DNA from: DATARH01 sp035570495
Lineage (GTDB): Bacteria; Pseudomonadota; Alphaproteobacteria; ATCC43930; CGMCC-115725
Length of the DNA stretch: 11,540 nucleotides
Assembly: GCA_035570495.1 (NCBI GenBank)
Contig: DATMLO010000202.1
Span: 1 to 11,540, forward strand
Reading direction: 5' to 3'
The translations under genes and the position numbers were made by a program. The notes under the pieces are model-generated. The model was not told the DNA's origin. It did not search any database and was given only the letters and a program-made list of their open reading frames with translations. Shown here one piece after another: positions 1 to 6,228 of this stretch; positions within the stretch are counted from its first letter, which is position 1; every line of letters starts with the position of its first letter.

Positions 1-1
1 C

Positions 2-82
2 CTCGCCTACCACACCGCGGTGCTCAAGGGCACCGATGTCGACCAGCCGCGCAATTTGGCGAAAAGCGTTACGGTCGAGTGA
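2..82 (+). CDS. glmS: 3' end of glutamine--fructose-6-phosphate aminotransferase
   Basis: Partial: only the last 26 codons and the TGA stop are in the window. The readable tail ends in KGTDVDQPRNLAKSVTVE, which I recognise as the nearly invariant C-terminus of GlmS. In the intact enzyme this tail closes over the sugar isomerase active site. GlmS converts fructose 6-phosphate and glutamine to glucosamine 6-phosphate in the cytoplasm, the first step towards UDP-GlcNAc for peptidoglycan and lipid A. The rest of the gene lies left of the window. No clear Rho-independent terminator directly follows the stop; the inverted-repeat element at 121-209 is the nearest structured sequence. Confidence 0.95.
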   Translation, partial: LAYHTAVLKGTDVDQPRNLAKSVTVE

Positions 83-120
83 TCGGTCTAGGATTGGGCG
101 AACGCCGGTTGTATTTTCAC

Positions 121-209
121 CGTCATGGCCGGGCTTGACCCGGCCATCCACGTTTAACCCACCCCCCGAATTCTTTTCGTGGATGCCCGGAACAAGTCCG
201 GGCATGACG
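121..209. repeat. Paired palindromic intergenic element (REP/MITE-like)
   Basis: Two 32-base arms, 121-152 and 178-209, are inverted copies of each other with 27 of 32 positions matching and a 25-base spacer. Each arm is also a hairpin by itself: 125-133 pairs with 139-147 (9 bp, 5-base loop), and 183-191 pairs with 197-205 (9 bp, 5-base loop). Four of the five differences between the arms form two compensatory pairs that keep both small hairpins perfect; the fifth lies in the loop. The CGTCATG...CATCCACG type is common between genes of Hyphomicrobiales from general knowledge, but copy number cannot be assessed from one window. The right end abuts the Shine-Dalgarno sequence of the next gene. 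Confidence 0.85.
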
Positions 210-222
210 AGGAACTGAAGAC

Positions 223-1539
223 GTGTCCGATAAAGTCTCGATCGGCATCGATTTCGGCACGACGAACACCGTCGTCGCGATCGCGCGCCCCGGCGAGCCC
301 GTGCGCTCGGTGACCTTTCACGATGACGATGAAACGACCGACATCTACCGCTCCGTGCTCTGCTTCGAGAAGGCGTTGCCGCCCGACCGTTTTGGCATCG
401 AGGCGCATGCCGGGATCAAGGCCATCCGGGCTTATCTCGAATCGGCCGCCGAGACGCGCTTCATCCAGTCATTCAAGAGCCATGTCGCCAGCGCCGCCTT
501 TGAGGAAACGCGGGTCTTCGAGCGACGCTACCGCTTTGAGGATTTGCTCGGCGAGTTCTTTCGCCTGGCGGCTGCCGATGCGGGTGGCGCGCTCGACCGC
601 TTTCCCGGGCGTGTCGTGTCCGGGCGGCCCGTCGCCTTTGTCGGTGGCGCACCCGACGAGGCGCTCGCCATCGAGCGCTATGACGCGGCCTATCGCCGGC
701 TTGGCGTCGCCGACCCCGCCTATGTCTACGAGCCGGTCGGCGCGGCTTACTACTACGCGCAGCGGCTCAAATCCGACGCGCTTGTGCTGGTCTGCGATTT
801 TGGCGGCGGCACCAGCGATTTTTCGCTGATCCGCTTCGAGCGGCGCGGGCGAGGCTTCGCCGCGACCCCGCTGGCGCATTCGGGGCTCGGTCTCGCCGGC
901 GATAATTTCGACTACCGGATCATCAACGCTGTGGTCTCGCCGCATCTCGGCAAGGGCACGCTGTTCCGCTCGTTCGACAAGATCCTGCCGATCCCGCAGC
1001 ACTACCATGCGAGCTTCGCGCATTGGCACCAGCTCGCGATGCTGAAGACCCCGGAGCATCTGCGCGAGCTCGATAGGCTCCAGCGGGCCTCGCTGGCGCC
1101 GGACAAGATCGCGCAGTTCCTCGCGGTGATCCGTAACGACTGGGGGTTCAACATCTACCGCGCGGTGTCCGACGCGAAAATTCGCCTGTCGTCTGCGCCC
1201 AGCGCGACCTTCGCCCTCAGGCTTGGCGATCTGGCGATCGAGCAGGAGATCAGCCGCGCCGATTTCGAAGACTGGATCAGCGACGACATCACCCGGATCG
1301 AACAGACGGTCGACGCGATGCTCGCCGAGCATGGCGTGTCGACCGGCGATATCGACAGCGTGTTCCTGACCGGCGGCAGCTCGTTCATCCCGGCCGTCCG
1401 CCGCGTCTTCGCCGACCGGTTCGGCTTACAGCGCCTTGCCGATGGCGAGAATTTCCAGTCGGTCGCCTTCGGGCTCGCCCAAATCGGGCTGGAAGATGAC
1501 GTGACGCCCTGGCTGGCCCAAGCGCCGCGGCCGGCATAG
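223..1539 (+). CDS. YegD-like Hsp70-family ATPase (no substrate-binding domain)
   Basis: This 438-residue protein has the actin/Hsp70 ATPase fold. Visible motifs are phosphate-1 GIDFGTTNT (residues 8-16), phosphate-2 DFGGGTSD (192-199) and the adenosine motif LTGGSSFIPAVRR (from 382). It also has YEPVGAA and a final FQSVAFGLA like those of E. coli YegD, which has about 450 residues. DnaK has about 640; the peptide-binding beta domain and helical lid are absent here, so it is not an ordinary DnaK. The family is described as a putative chaperone, and its client and physiological role are unknown. No DnaJ or GrpE gene is adjacent. The GTG start at 223 was chosen because GAGGA at 209-213 gives a 9-base spacing and the family N-terminus begins there. 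That SD sits at the right edge of the repeat element. Likely cytoplasmic. Confidence 0.9.
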   Translation: MSDKVSIGIDFGTTNTVVAIARPGEPVRSVTFHDDDETTDIYRSVLCFEKALPPDRFGIEAHAGIKAIRAYLESAAETRFIQSFKSHVASAAFEETRVFERRYRFEDLLGEFFRLAAADAGGALDRFPGRVVSGRPVAFVGGAPDEALAIERYDAAYRRLGVADPAYVYEPVGAAYYYAQRLKSDALVLVCDFGGGTSDFSLIRFERRGRGFAATPLAHSGLGLAGDNFDYRIINAVVSPHLGKGTLFRSFDKILPIPQHYHASFAHWHQLAMLKTPEHLRELDRLQRASLAPDKIAQFLAVIRNDWGFNIYRAVSDAKIRLSSAPSATFALRLGDLAIEQEISRADFEDWISDDITRIEQTVDAMLAEHGVSTGDIDSVFLTGGSSFIPAVRRVFADRFGLQRLADGENFQSVAFGLAQIGLEDDVTPWLAQAPRPA

Positions 1540-1555
1540 CGCCGGCGAAATCCTG

Positions 1556-1579
1556 CGGGGCCGCGACATTGCGGCCCTG
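1556..1579 (+). terminator. Hairpin after the Hsp70-like gene, possible terminator
   Basis: A 9-bp stem (1556-1564 with 1571-1579, one G-U pair) with a 6-base loop starts 17 bases after the stop codon at 1539. Its core is GGGCCGC/GCGGCCC. There is no T-run after it, so intrinsic termination would be weak. It ends four bases before the candidate PhoB box of the next operon, which fits a boundary between transcription units. Confidence 0.4.
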
Positions 1580-1582
1580 GCC

Positions 1583-1617
1583 TTGTCACAATCCCGTCAT
1601 GTTACCTACGGTAGATG
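1583..1617 (+). promoter_or_regulatory. Candidate PhoB (PHO) box and -10 element
   Basis: TTGTCAC (1583-1589) and CCGTCAT (1594-1600) are 7-base units exactly 11 bases apart. They match the PHO-box half-site CTGTCAT at 5/7 and 6/7 positions, so 11/14 overall, with the canonical 4-base A/T-containing spacer (AATC). A -10-like TAGATG begins at 1612, 11 bases after the box, which is the usual distance in PhoB-activated promoters lacking a good -35. The gene downstream encodes an exported phosphoesterase, which makes phosphate control plausible. The match itself is seen in the sequence; binding is inference. Confidence 0.55.
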
Positions 1618-1647
1618 GCGCGCCCGCCCCTGAACCCGAGGTTACCC

Positions 1648-3351
1648 ATGAGCTCGCGCCAGGTTCTGCTCTCGGCCGCCGCTATCGCGCTGCTCGCGCC
1701 GCTCGCCGTGCCGGCTCCCGCCGCCGAGCCGTCGCAGGGTGCTGTCGCGCCGGCAGCCCCGTCGAGCGATGCCGCCGAAAGCGCCGCGACCGCGACGCCG
1801 ATCAAGCATCTGGTGGTGATCTTCCAGGAAAACGTCTCTTTCGACCATTACTTCGCGACCTATCCGAACGCGACCAACCCGCCGGGCGAGCCGGCCTTTG
1901 CCGCCGCTCCCAACACGCCGGCCGTGAATAATCTCGCCAAGGCCAATCTGCTCAAGAACAACCCCAATTTCATCAACAAGGCCAATGGCGCCGATGCCGC
2001 CGAGCCCTTCCGCCTCGACCGCACCCAGGCCGCCACTGCCGACCAGAACCACGCCTACTCCGCCGAGCAGCAGGCCTATGACGCCGGCAAGAACGACCTC
2101 TTCCCGAAATACACCGGCAAGGGCACGCCGGGCGGGGTCGGCGCGTTTGGCACCAAGGGTCAGGTGATGGGCTATTTCGACGGCAACACGGTCGGCGCGC
2201 TGTGGCAATACGCGCAGCATTTCGCGATGAGCGACAACATGTTCGCCGACAGCTACGGCCCCTCGACCCCGGGCGCGCTCAATGTCGTCTCGGGCCAGAC
2301 CAACGGTATGAAGATCGTGATCTCGACCAAGAACCCGTCGACCGTCTCGGCGGTGGGCTATTACGTCGAGGACGGGCAGGGCGGCTTCACCATGGTCAAC
2401 GATGTCGACCCCGGCGGCGATGTCTGCTCCGTGCCCAAGGACCAGGCGATGATGTCGGGCAAGAATATCGGCGACCTGCTCAACGCCGGCAGCGTCAGCT
2501 GGGGCGGCTTTATGGGGGGCTTCGCGTTCGACGCGACCAACGCCAACGGCAGCACCGGCTGCAAGCGCAGCACGCATTCGACGATCGTCGGCAGCGATGT
2601 CGTCGACTACATCGCGCACCACAACTGGTTCCAGTATTACGCCTCGACCGCCAATCCCAAGCACGACAAGGCGAGCTCGCTGGCGGCGATCGGCTCCAGC
2701 TTCGAGCATGACGGCACGACCCGCGACCCGGCCAACCACGAATACGACCTGAAGGATTTCTACGACGCCCTGAAGGCCGGCAACTTCCCCGCAATCTCCT
2801 ACATCAAGGCGCCGGCCTATCAGGACGGCCATGCCGGCTATTCCGATCCGCTCGACGAGCAGGCGGCGGTCGTCGATCTCGTCAACTTCATCGAGCAGCA
2901 GCCCGGCTGGAAGGACACCGCGATCGTCATCACCTACGACGATTCCGACGGCTGGTACGACCATGCCTTCGCCCCTGTGACAAGCGCGTCCGCCGATCAG
3001 GCTGACCAGCTCAACGGCCCGGGCAAATGCGGCGCCGGTGCGCCCAAGCCGGGGGTCGAGGGCAAGCCGGTCAACGGCCGCTGCGGCCCCGGCACGCGCC
3101 AGCCGTTCATTGTCGTCTCGCCCTTCGCCAAGACCAATTACGTCAGCCACACGCATACTTCTTTGGCGTCTGTGCCGCGCTTTATCGAAGACAACTGGCT
3201 GAAAGGCGCGCGTCTCGGCGGCGGCTCGTTCGACGCCGCGGCGGGGTCGCTGATGGATCTCTTCGATTTCAAGGCCGGCGGCAAGACCGCGGCCGTGTAT
3301 GTCGACCCCGAGCAGGGCACCCCGCTCTCGGCGCCGCCCGCCGGACACTGA
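1648..3351 (+). CDS. Exported phosphoesterase (acid phosphatase AcpA/phospholipase C family)
   Basis: This 567-residue protein belongs to the phosphoesterase family PF04185 (alkaline phosphatase superfamily). A Sec signal peptide is visible (SSRQ then a hydrophobic stretch to about residue 26, with APAAEP as a likely cleavage region), so it acts in the periplasm or outside the cell. The probable metal and catalytic residues, by comparison with AcpA, are E61-N62 in FQENVSFDHYF, S206 in the GPSTPG stretch, and D431-D432 in TYDDSDGWYDH. It should hydrolyse phosphate esters; whether the substrate is a phospholipid, nucleotide or sugar phosphate cannot be told. The ATG at 1648 was chosen over an in-frame ATG at 1615 because GAGG (1638-1641) lies 6 bases upstream and the signal peptide then starts at residue 1. 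It follows a candidate PhoB box and is 12 bases upstream of the peroxidase gene, so both are probably cotranscribed. Confidence 0.88.
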   Translation: MSSRQVLLSAAAIALLAPLAVPAPAAEPSQGAVAPAAPSSDAAESAATATPIKHLVVIFQENVSFDHYFATYPNATNPPGEPAFAAAPNTPAVNNLAKANLLKNNPNFINKANGADAAEPFRLDRTQAATADQNHAYSAEQQAYDAGKNDLFPKYTGKGTPGGVGAFGTKGQVMGYFDGNTVGALWQYAQHFAMSDNMFADSYGPSTPGALNVVSGQTNGMKIVISTKNPSTVSAVGYYVEDGQGGFTMVNDVDPGGDVCSVPKDQAMMSGKNIGDLLNAGSVSWGGFMGGFAFDATNANGSTGCKRSTHSTIVGSDVVDYIAHHNWFQYYASTANPKHDKASSLAAIGSSFEHDGTTRDPANHEYDLKDFYDALKAGNFPAISYIKAPAYQDGHAGYSDPLDEQAAVVDLVNFIEQQPGWKDTAIVITYDDSDGWYDHAFAPVTSASADQADQLNGPGKCGAGAPKPGVEGKPVNGRCGPGTRQPFIVVSPFAKTNYVSHTHTSLASVPRFIEDNWLKGARLGGGSFDAAAGSLMDLFDFKAGGKTAAVYVDPEQGTPLSAPPAGH

Positions 3352-3363
3352 CCGCGCGGCGGC

Positions 3364-4698
3364 ATGCGAACCCGCCTCTGTCTCCTTGCCGCGCTCGCCC
3401 TTTGTGCTGCTGCCGCGACAATCGCCGCCGCGGATGACACCGCCGTTCCGGCATCGGGCGAGAATCCCGATCCGGTAAAGCTCGTCCGCCGGGAGGCTAA
3501 GCCGCTCTCGGCGATGGCGCAGCTCGGTAAGCTCTTGTTCTACGACACCAGCCTGTCCTTCTCGGGCGGCCTCTCCTGTGCCTCCTGCCACAGCCCCGAC
3601 CACGCCTACGGCCCGGCGACCGACAAGCCGGTCGTCCTGGGCGGCCCTGATCTCAAAAAAGAGGGCGCGCGCGCTGTCCCGTCGCTGATGTATCTCGAAC
3701 GCCAGCCCAGTTTCAGCATCGGCCCGGACAACGAGGAAAACGAGAACGTCGACCTCGCACAGGCCGCCGCGCTCGGCGAGAGCGCCGTGCGCGCGCAAAA
3801 GGTCGCGACCGACACCGCCGCCGCGGGCGCCAATCTCGTGCCGCAGGGCGGGCTCTTCTGGGACGGCCGCGCGGACACGCTGCAGCAGCAGGCGCTGTTT
3901 CCGCTGTTGAACCCGCTCGAAATGGCCGCTTCGAGCATCGACGAGGTCGCGGCGAAGCTAAAAAACGAGCCCTACGCCTATCGCTTCACGCAGCTTTTTG
4001 GGCTCGCGGTGTTTGACGACCACCAGATGGCGGTCACCGAGGCGCTGTTCGCGATCGGCCGTTACCAGATCGAAGAACCGAGCTTTCACCCCTATACCAG
4101 CAAGTTCGACTACTGGCTCGAAGGCCGCGCGCGCCTCAGCGAGCAGGAAATGCGCGGCTACACGCTCTTCAACGACCCGAAAAAGGCCAATTGCGGCGGC
4201 TGCCACCTCGACAAGCCGACCGCCGACGGCCTGCCGCCGCTCTTCACCGACCATCAATACGAGGCGCTCGGCGTGCCGCGCAACGCGGCGCTCGCCGCCA
4301 ACGCCGATCCCGCCTATTTCGACCTGGGCATTTGCGGCCCCTACCGCACAGACATCAGCGACCAGACGCAGTATTGCGCGATGTTCGCGACGCCGACCCT
4401 GCGCAACGCCGCGACCCGCCAGGTCTTCATGCACAACGGCGTCTACCACACGCTCGAACAGGTGCTCGATTTCTACGATTTCCGCGATGTCGCGCCCGAC
4501 AAAATCTACCCACGCGCCGCCGACGGCACGGTCCTCAAATACGACGACATCCCCGATAAATACCGCCCCAATGCCGATATCGCCGACCCGCCCTTCGACC
4601 GCCATCCCGGCGACCCGCCGGCGATGACCGCGCAGGACGAGGCCGACATCATCGCCTTCCTCAAAACCCTGACCGACGGGTATCAGCCCGCGAAATAA
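3364..4698 (+). CDS. Di-heme cytochrome c peroxidase family protein (CcpA/MauG superfamily)
   Basis: This 444-residue protein has a signal peptide (hydrophobic from about residue 5 to 22, cleavage near AAA-DD) and two c-type heme sites, C72-A-S-C75-H76 and C277-G-G-C280-H281. GLFWDGRADTLQQQALFPLL (from 163) and FMHNGVYHTLEQVLDFY (from 355) are family signatures. M356 is a candidate distal heme ligand, the feature that separates peroxidases from MauG, which uses tyrosine. It is longer than classical CcpA (about 320-340 residues), with extra sequence between the first heme and the DGRAD motif and near the C-terminus. The expected role is periplasmic H2O2 reduction using electrons from a small cytochrome, or another heme oxidation. 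It lies 12 bases after the phosphoesterase with only a weak SD (GGCGGC), suggesting translational coupling within one operon. The substrate is unknown. Confidence 0.88.
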   Translation: MRTRLCLLAALALCAAAATIAAADDTAVPASGENPDPVKLVRREAKPLSAMAQLGKLLFYDTSLSFSGGLSCASCHSPDHAYGPATDKPVVLGGPDLKKEGARAVPSLMYLERQPSFSIGPDNEENENVDLAQAAALGESAVRAQKVATDTAAAGANLVPQGGLFWDGRADTLQQQALFPLLNPLEMAASSIDEVAAKLKNEPYAYRFTQLFGLAVFDDHQMAVTEALFAIGRYQIEEPSFHPYTSKFDYWLEGRARLSEQEMRGYTLFNDPKKANCGGCHLDKPTADGLPPLFTDHQYEALGVPRNAALAANADPAYFDLGICGPYRTDISDQTQYCAMFATPTLRNAATRQVFMHNGVYHTLEQVLDFYDFRDVAPDKIYPRAADGTVLKYDDIPDKYRPNADIADPPFDRHPGDPPAMTAQDEADIIAFLKTLTDGYQPAK

Positions 4699-4779
4699 AA
4701 TGGCGATTGTAAGCCTTGTTTAAGGGAGGGGCAGCGATGCTCGCGCGCGTGCCGTCACACCGACCGCACCGGAGTTTGC

Positions 4780-5388
4780 ATGAGCCTGCGCCATTTCGGT
4801 ATCGCCGCCCTGTTTCTGCTTGTCGTCGGGCTGGCGACGCAAATCCCGATCCCCGGCATGAAAATGGTGCCGGTGCAGCCGCTGCCGGCGGTGCCGACAT
4901 CGCAAAATGAGTCAATCGAACCAGCGCCTCCCGGCACACCGGTGACCGGCATTCGTACGTTTCAGCAGGTGACAGAGGACCGCGAGACGCTGGAACGGGC
5001 GGCGGCCTATAACGCGATCCCGATCGATCCGAAGCGTCATGCGATGCTTCAGGAGGTGGTCGACGCCGCGCAGCAGGTTACGGCCTTTCCGTGTAGCGCC
5101 TACAATCGCCATCGGCTGGCCGAGGCGGTCGCGGTGATGGGCAATTTCAACCGCGATCAGGTCGGCAAGCCGGAAACCGCGACGATGATGGTCAACGGTC
5201 ATCCCGTCGCCGTCGGCGACCCGCTGGCCGGTCAGGCCAATGACATCTTGTGGGCTGCCTTGGCGGCAGGAGTCGTCGGGCGGACGCCGACCGGCTACAT
5301 GACCGTGCCCGACCCCTACGCTCCTGTCGATGCCACCGACCACGCTGGTGGCAGGGGCGCAAAATTCTTTTGCGACAAGCCGAATTGA
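4780..5388 (+). CDS. Membrane-anchored or exported protein of unknown function, copy 1
   Basis: I do not recognise the family. The 202-residue protein has an N-terminal hydrophobic helix (residues 6-22, IAALFLLVVGLATQ) after a short basic tip. A proline-rich linker (23-55) and a soluble domain follow, so it is probably periplasmic and either anchored or cleaved. Conserved with its neighbour are EVVDAA, FPC (C105), RHRLAEA, GNF.RD, GDPLA, VPDPYA and a C-terminal cysteine (C198, FFCDKPN). The cysteine pair could form a disulfide. The ATG at 4780 has CGGAG at 4770-4774 about 5 bases upstream. It starts 81 bases after the peroxidase gene, with no clear terminator between, so readthrough from that operon is possible. 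The next gene is a tandem paralogue 10 bases downstream. Confidence 0.75.
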   Translation: MSLRHFGIAALFLLVVGLATQIPIPGMKMVPVQPLPAVPTSQNESIEPAPPGTPVTGIRTFQQVTEDRETLERAAAYNAIPIDPKRHAMLQEVVDAAQQVTAFPCSAYNRHRLAEAVAVMGNFNRDQVGKPETATMMVNGHPVAVGDPLAGQANDILWAALAAGVVGRTPTGYMTVPDPYAPVDATDHAGGRGAKFFCDKPN

Positions 5389-5398
5389 CGGTGCTCCG

Positions 5399-6031
5399 AT
5401 GACGATCCGCTACCTTGGCGTTGCCATGCTCTTTCTGCTGGTCATCGGCATCGCGACGCAAATCCCGCTTCCCGGCATGAATACCGTGCCGGCGCAGCCC
5501 TCCCCGGCTGCTTCGCCATCTCCGAGCGAACCCGCGGTGGCGCCGGCGCCTCCCGCTGCGGACACAACTCCCCATTCCGGCTTCAATTGGACCCTCGAGC
5601 AGGCGCAGGCCGACCACGACCAATTGGTCAAGAAGGAAGCGGCGATCGGCGACCATTCGATCTCCGCGAGTCCCAAAGAGCACACAATGTATCGGGAGGT
5701 CGTCGACGCCGCGGATCAGGTCGAGGGCTTTCCGTGCAACGCCAAAAGTCGCCATCGTTTGGCCGAGGCAATCGCCGTGCTCGGTAATTTTGATCGCGAC
5801 AATTACCGCAATCTTGACAGCGCTCGGGAGATGGAGAGGGGTCGTCCCATCACCATCGACGATCCGCTTGCCGAAAAAGCCTATCTCATCACGCGGGACG
5901 CGATGCTCGACGGCGTCGTCCTCCGCGACTCTTCGGGGATCTACACAGCGCCCGACCCCTATGCCGCCACCAGTGCGAAGTCGTACCTCTCCGGGGACAA
6001 TGCCCGGTTCCTCTGCGAGCACCCGAGCTGA
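5399..6031 (+). CDS. Membrane-anchored or exported protein of unknown function, copy 2
   Basis: This 210-residue tandem paralogue of the preceding gene has unknown function. The last 111 residues of both proteins align without gaps with 54 identities by hand count, and the first 38 residues share 24. It has the same hydrophobic N-terminal helix (about 6-22), then a longer Pro/Ala-rich linker (31-56), then a soluble domain. The two conserved cysteines are C113 (GFPC) and C206 (FLCEHPS). The ATG at 5399 was chosen over an in-frame upstream start at 5330 because only from 5399 does the product begin like copy 1 (MTIRYLG against MSLRHFG). The SD is poor and the gap to copy 1 is 10 bases, which suggests coupled translation. 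The encoded helix shares a DNA stretch with copy 1, including the identical 15-mer GCGACGCAAATCCCG. Confidence 0.75.
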   Translation: MTIRYLGVAMLFLLVIGIATQIPLPGMNTVPAQPSPAASPSPSEPAVAPAPPAADTTPHSGFNWTLEQAQADHDQLVKKEAAIGDHSISASPKEHTMYREVVDAADQVEGFPCNAKSRHRLAEAIAVLGNFDRDNYRNLDSAREMERGRPITIDDPLAEKAYLITRDAMLDGVVLRDSSGIYTAPDPYAATSAKSYLSGDNARFLCEHPS

Positions 6032-6163
6032 CCGCCCGTAAAATCGCCAAAATCCTGCGCTAGCGTAGCGGTAATGCTCGGAGCCTGAGAAAGCCGCGCC
6101 TGTAAATTTCCAGCAAATATCAGGCGGAACAGGCATCGTGCGTGGCGCGCTCGGGGCGCCGTC

Positions 6164-6194
6164 TTGCCAAACCCCCGGCCGGCTCGTACCTAAT
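6164..6194 (+). promoter_or_regulatory. Weak candidate promoter for gabD
   Basis: TTGCCA (6164-6169) followed after 17 bases by TACCTA (6187-6192), or after 19 bases by CCTAAT (6189-6194), is the best sigma-70-like arrangement in the 197-base gap before gabD. The -10 match is poor. The gap otherwise holds only a small imperfect hairpin (CGCTA/TAGCG, near 6057-6069). Confidence 0.3.
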
Positions 6195-6228
6195 TGAAAA
6201 CGGGTCGAGACCAACGGAGGCACCCCCC

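Noticed and set aside
1615..1650. Upstream in-frame ATG for the phosphoesterase
   Set aside because: It would put 11 extra residues (MARPPLNPRLP) before the signal peptide, has no good SD, and would overlap the candidate promoter.
1642..3798. 718-codon open frame on the minus strand across the phosphoesterase and peroxidase genes
   Set aside because: It is antisense to two genes with clear family motifs and signal peptides. Its translation is Arg/Gly/Val-rich low-complexity sequence typical of a shadow frame in GC-rich DNA.
4737..4910. 57-codon ORF with a strong SD (AAGGGAGGGG, 4722-4731) before the first tandem exported protein
   Set aside because: The translation is Arg/Pro/Ala-rich and overlaps the first 131 bases of the better-supported gene at 4780 in another frame. 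The good SD is noted, but the product looks like a shadow frame; at most it could be an untested coupling ORF.
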